Origin: an uncultured bacterium
GTDB lineage: Bacteria; Pseudomonadota; Gammaproteobacteria; Burkholderiales; Burkholderiaceae_C
Length of the DNA stretch: 54,798 nucleotides
Assembly (NCBI GenBank): GCA_903928495.1
Contig: CAIYQZ010000063.1
Location: 1-54,798 of the forward strand
Direction of reading: 5' to 3'
Both the position numbers and the translations under genes were made by a program. This document shows positions 52,601 through 54,798 of the stretch, piece by piece. How positions within the stretch are numbered: the stretch's first letter is position 1; each line of letters begins with the position of its first letter. Under the pieces are notes generated by a model. That model did no database searches and had not been told where the DNA came from. It worked only from the letters and a program-made list of their open reading frames with translations.

Positions 52601-53214
52601 TGCGTCCACACCTGCAGCTTGCTGATGACGGACACACCATGCGTGACCAGCGGCAGCACCACCACGGCACAGATCAGGTAGCCCCAGGCAGGCGGTATGT
52701 CGAACGCCAACTCCAGCGCGTAGGCCATGACCGCGGCCTCCAGGGCGAAGAAGATGAAGGTGAAGCTGGCGTAGATCAGCGAGGTGATGGTGGAGCCGAT
52801 GTAGCCAAACCCCGCGCCGCGCGTGAGCAAATCCATGTCCACCCCGTAGCGGGCGGCGTACACGCTGATGGGCAGCCCCGCCAGCAAGATGATGAGCCCC
52901 GTGGCCACGATGGCCCAGAACGCGTTGATGAATCCGTACTGCACCAGCAGCGTGGCGCCCACAGCTTCCAAAATCAGGAATGACGAGGCCCCGAATGCCG
53001 TGTTGGCCACCCGCAGCGCCGACCAGCGCCGAAACCGCGACGGCGTGAAGCGCAGCGCGTAGTCCTCCATGGTCTCGCTGGCCACCCACGAGTTGTAGTC
53101 CCGCCGCACTTTGATGATGCGTTGCACCGGCGCAGCGCCTGGCGCAGGCACGGCGGCGCCCTCAGCCGCAAGGGCCGGGTGGGAAGACAAATGGTCAGCG
53201 GGCGGTGTGTGCAC
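49597..53214 (-). CDS. NCS1-type transporter fused to hybrid histidine kinase
   Basis: A 1205-residue fusion protein. Residues about 45-505 form a purine-cytosine permease-like (NCS1) transporter with roughly 12 helices, beginning after SWVASETMEDYALRF. A Cys-rich module (eight Cys, 534-571) follows, then two helices (598-652), a coiled coil (655-705) and HisKA with His720 (SHELRTPL). HATPase (about 835-945; GSGLGLTIAK) and a receiver domain (Asp1027 in FMDLAMPG) come next, and a helical tail completes it. It probably senses a nucleobase or related compound directly and signals to the adjacent response regulator. Whether it also transports is unknown. Confidence 0.88.
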   Translation of the reverse strand: MHTPPADHLSSHPALAAEGAAVPAPGAAPVQRIIKVRRDYNSWVASETMEDYALRFTPSRFRRWSALRVANTAFGASSFLILEAVGATLLVQYGFINAFWAIVATGLIILLAGLPISVYAARYGVDMDLLTRGAGFGYIGSTITSLIYASFTFIFFALEAAVMAYALELAFDIPPAWGYLICAVVVLPLVTHGVSVISKLQVWTQPLWLAMLVVPYVAVWVHEPGAYTQVLHYGGESGLGVQFNVLYFGAALTVGIALITQMGEQADYLRFMPAPEAGPSAAARASRRRWWAAVVLGGPGWVVLGVVKMLGGAVLAYLAITQMVPADRAVDPNQMYLAAYNMVFPDYGWAVAATALFVVVSQLKINVTNAYAGSLAWSNFFSRLTHSHPGRVVWVVFNTLIALMLMEMNVFQALGQVLGLYSNIAIAWIMAVVADLVVNKPLGLSPKGIEFKRAHLYDINPVGVGAMGLASALSFVAHLGVLGPLAQAFSALIAMVTAFVAAVLIAWGTQGRYYIARQAEPDDGNYLGHRLKRCVICEREYEGPDMAHCPAYQGPICSLCCTLDARCGDLCKPQARLSVQWMAALRQVLPRSVWPYLNAGLAHYLLLMLVLAPLLAAVLGLLYRQEVHSFGQVYAALMLVLGLVAWWLVLAHKSREVAQVESNRQTELLMQEIQSHRRTDEQLQQAREAAERAREVAEQARAAADQANQAKTRYISTISHELRTPLNSILGYAQMLHEDLKEPAGEGGSEPSAQAPHRAQAIKVIHRGGEHLLSIIEGTLDIARIESGKLTLAIKPMAFADGVAEMAHLFELQARAKGLDFRFEPLGKLPATVRADDKRVRQILINLLGNAVKFTQSGQVVLRASYAREMAQFEVVDSGPGMSAHDIERVFEPFARGSTGSQAQGSGLGLTIAKMLTDLMGGELTVASQTGQGTTFKVRLFLPELRDVGAVAGTGGGAAGKASASAPRTGYLDERQRVLVVDNEESDRDMLQRWLQPLGFEVMLATSGHDALRLLTTGYRPHAIFMDLAMPGIDGWETLRRMQALGQVVPAAIVSANAFDQALDNDVGITPSDFLVKPVRRDDLLDWLGRKLGLTWLREGPAHPALAQGSQPGHEAAAWWPAAPALERLLHSVRMGHVRGVSQQLDALKTEPLDNPAAAAAREVFMTRARALLKEFQLDALEQWWSEPASAIAHSISGETTHAIG

Positions 53215-53267
53215 CCCGCAGGGGCAGCAGCTTCCATGCCACGCGCATGTTCACGCTGCGTGCAGGG

Positions 53268-54443
53268 TCAGTTGGCCTCAGCGGTGAAGGTCAGCCCTGC
53301 GTTCGCCTGCAGCCGCGCCATCAGCGGCTCGCCCATGGCGGCAGCGGGCGTCCAGATGCCGCCGAGTGTGGCCGTTGCGTCTTGCAGCAGGCACACCGCC
53401 GCCTCGGCAATCATTTTGGAGGTGGAGCCGTAGCCCGGGTCGCGGTCGCCGGTCACGCCCACGCGCAGTTGCTGGCCTTGGGCATCGGTCCCCACGAACA
53501 ACACGTCATAGAAGCCTGCATCCCGCTCGGCGCGCGACGGGCCTTCACCGGGTTTGGGGCCGTCGTCCGAGCCCAGCGACTTGTCAGCGGCCACGGCATT
53601 GGCAATGGCTTCACCCTTGTCGCCTGCGCCGGTGACCAGCATTTCGTCGTACACAAAGTCGGTGCCGTACGCATGGTTCAGCAAAAAGTTGGAGCGGTGC
53701 ACGTTGCGCGTGTTGATGGCCGCCATGATGAAAGGTGCCACCCACAGGCCCAACACCTCGTCCACCATGGGTTTGTGACCGGGCGGCTGGCGCGGCCCTT
53801 CAAAGCCGGGCGTGAGCGAAAACGGGTTGCGCAACAGGTCCAGCACACCGGGATCGGTGGCGGCAGCTGCCATGGTGGCCTTGAGGCTGGCAGCGGTTCC
53901 GCCTGAAAACGTGCCCTTCATCTTGCGCACCCGGCCGCGCACACGGCTGGCGGGGTGGCCAAAGCGCTGGCGCATGTCGTTTTGCAGCTTGAACACGCCC
54001 AGGTCAAAAGGGATGGAGTCGAACCCGCACGAAAAAACGATGCGCGCGCCGCTGGCCTGCGCGGCGGCGTGGTGCGCGTCGATCATGTGGCGCATCCAGG
54101 CGGGCTCGCCGCACAGGTCCACATAGTCCACCCCGTAACTGGCACATGCGGCCACCAGCTCATTGCCATACAACTGGTAAGGGCCCACGGTGGTCAGCAC
54201 CAGGCGGGTCTGGTCCATCAAGGCCTGCAGGCTGGCGGGGTTGGTGGTGTCGGTGACGATCAGCGGCGTGTCGGTCGGGGCACCCACCTCGTCGCGCACT
54301 GCGGCCAATTTGTCGGCATTGCGCCCACCCATGGCCCAGCGCACGCCGCTGCCAGCAGGGTAACGCCGCAGCAGGTACTCGACCACCAGACGGCCCGTGA
54401 AGCCGGTGGCACCGTGAACCACGAGGTCAAAGGGTTTGGACAT
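53268..54443 (-). CDS. Saccharopine dehydrogenase-like NAD(P)-binding protein (trans-acting enoyl reductase type)
   Basis: The 391-residue protein has an N-terminal Rossmann motif GATGFTGRLVVEYLL (11-25) and TTVGPYQLYGNELVAACASYGVDYVDLCGEPAW, diagnostic of the saccharopine dehydrogenase/trans-acting enoyl reductase family. It probably reduces a carbonyl or enoyl group with NADPH; in mycobacteria relatives act on polyketide lipids, but the role here is unknown. ATG 54443 with GGAG upstream is chosen over 54581. It is divergent from ureA. It ends 53 bases before the transporter-kinase gene begins and could share a transcript with it. Confidence 0.88.
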   Translation of the reverse strand: MSKPFDLVVHGATGFTGRLVVEYLLRRYPAGSGVRWAMGGRNADKLAAVRDEVGAPTDTPLIVTDTTNPASLQALMDQTRLVLTTVGPYQLYGNELVAACASYGVDYVDLCGEPAWMRHMIDAHHAAAQASGARIVFSCGFDSIPFDLGVFKLQNDMRQRFGHPASRVRGRVRKMKGTFSGGTAASLKATMAAAATDPGVLDLLRNPFSLTPGFEGPRQPPGHKPMVDEVLGLWVAPFIMAAINTRNVHRSNFLLNHAYGTDFVYDEMLVTGAGDKGEAIANAVAADKSLGSDDGPKPGEGPSRAERDAGFYDVLFVGTDAQGQQLRVGVTGDRDPGYGSTSKMIAEAAVCLLQDATATLGGIWTPAAAMGEPLMARLQANAGLTFTAEAN

Positions 54444-54600
54444 GGGAGGGCTCCGTTCAGGGATCAGCAAATGGAGCGGCATTGTGAAATGCCCACCCAC
54501 CGCCGCCCTGTCACCCATGTTCCGGCCCCGCCGATGGCACGTGTATTGCTTGAAAGCCAGGCTTGAAAGGCACCGCCCCATGGAACTGACCCTGAGCGTT

Positions 54601-54619
54601 CAGCCGACACGGTCGGCTG
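54601..54619. other. Perfect hairpin upstream of ureA
   Basis: CAGCCGAC (54601-54608), ACG, GTCGGCTG (54612-54619). It lies 36 bases before the ureA start, with no T-run. It may be a leader structure, or the end of a 16-codon open frame that begins ATGGAACTGAC at 54580. Confidence 0.4.
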
Positions 54620-54655
54620 CCCCGAGCTGACTACCCTAGCAATGAGTGAAACGAC

Positions 54656-54798
54656 ATGGAACTGACTCCTCGGGAAAAAGACAAGCTGCTCATCTTCACC
54701 GCCGCCCTGCTGGCCGAGCGCCGCAAAGCCCGTGGCTTGAAGCTGAACTACCCCGAAGCCGTGGCCCTCATCTCCGCTGCCGTGATGGAAGGCGCCCG
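54656..54798 (+). CDS. ureA: Urease subunit gamma, N-terminal part (3' end outside window)
   Basis: The frame from ATG 54656 reads [21 protein letters not shown] and then [20 protein letters not shown], which is the start of the urease gamma subunit and is close to identical to other UreA proteins from memory. Only 47 codons are in the window. With UreB and UreC it forms the nickel urease that splits urea into ammonia and CO2. ureD, normally directly upstream, is 34.4 kb away at 19399. The remaining urease genes presumably follow past the right edge. Confidence 0.95.
   Translation, partial: MELTPREKDKLLIFTAALLAERRKARGLKLNYPEAVALISAAVMEGA

Overview
This window comes from a high-GC Gram-negative bacterium, most likely a betaproteobacterium of the order Burkholderiales (Comamonadaceae-like). 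The evidence is the rpsA-ihfB-lapA-lapB order at the left end, the styles of the ETF-QO, gcvTHP and urtABCDE proteins, and a dispersed intergenic repeat of a kind I remember from that family. No insertion sequence, integrase, phage gene, CRISPR array, tRNA or rRNA was seen.

Layout. 1-2.5 kb: end of rpsA, ihfB, lapA and lapB (translation, nucleoid, LPS assembly). 2.5-10.5 kb: acyl-CoA and redox metabolism. This holds a two-subunit 3-oxoacid CoA-transferase with a divergent PAS-LuxR regulator, two divergent AhpD-fold proteins, an SDR-EamA-thioesterase operon, ETF-ubiquinone oxidoreductase and a small P-loop kinase. 10.5-15.8 kb: a tandem glycine riboswitch followed by gcvT, gcvH, gcvP and a small conserved-looking protein. 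15.8-20.2 kb: an NMT1-type ABC importer, a zinc nucleoside deaminase and ureD, which look like one nitrogen-salvage operon. 20.3-47.4 kb: a dense block of seven cyclic-di-GMP enzymes on both strands, woven around an inverted and split urea transporter (urtA apart from urtBCDE) and two YceI proteins with cytochrome b561. 47.4-54.8 kb: a DUF2855 protein, a response regulator, a nucleobase-transporter/histidine-kinase fusion, a saccharopine-dehydrogenase-like enzyme, and the start of ureA at the right edge.

How it fits together. Urea uptake (urtA, urtBCDE) and urease (ureD, ureA) are usually one compact locus. Here ureD and ureA lie 34.4 kb apart and the transporter is broken by an EAL-domain gene facing the other way. 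A nearly identical palindrome (TACGCC-N4-GGCGTA) lies upstream of both urtA and urtB. Each copy sits in a divergent promoter region shared with a cyclic-di-GMP signalling gene or its partner. Three of the signalling systems carry a PhnD-type solute-binding sensor, two fused and one as a separate adjacent gene. The most interesting hypothesis is that nitrogen supply, read through periplasmic binding domains and a transporter-kinase, is tied here to cyclic-di-GMP output. That is inference; the sequence shows only the gene arrangement, domains and operators.

All calls rest on reading the sequence and on remembered family features; no database search was run. Residue numbers are approximate unless tied to a motif.
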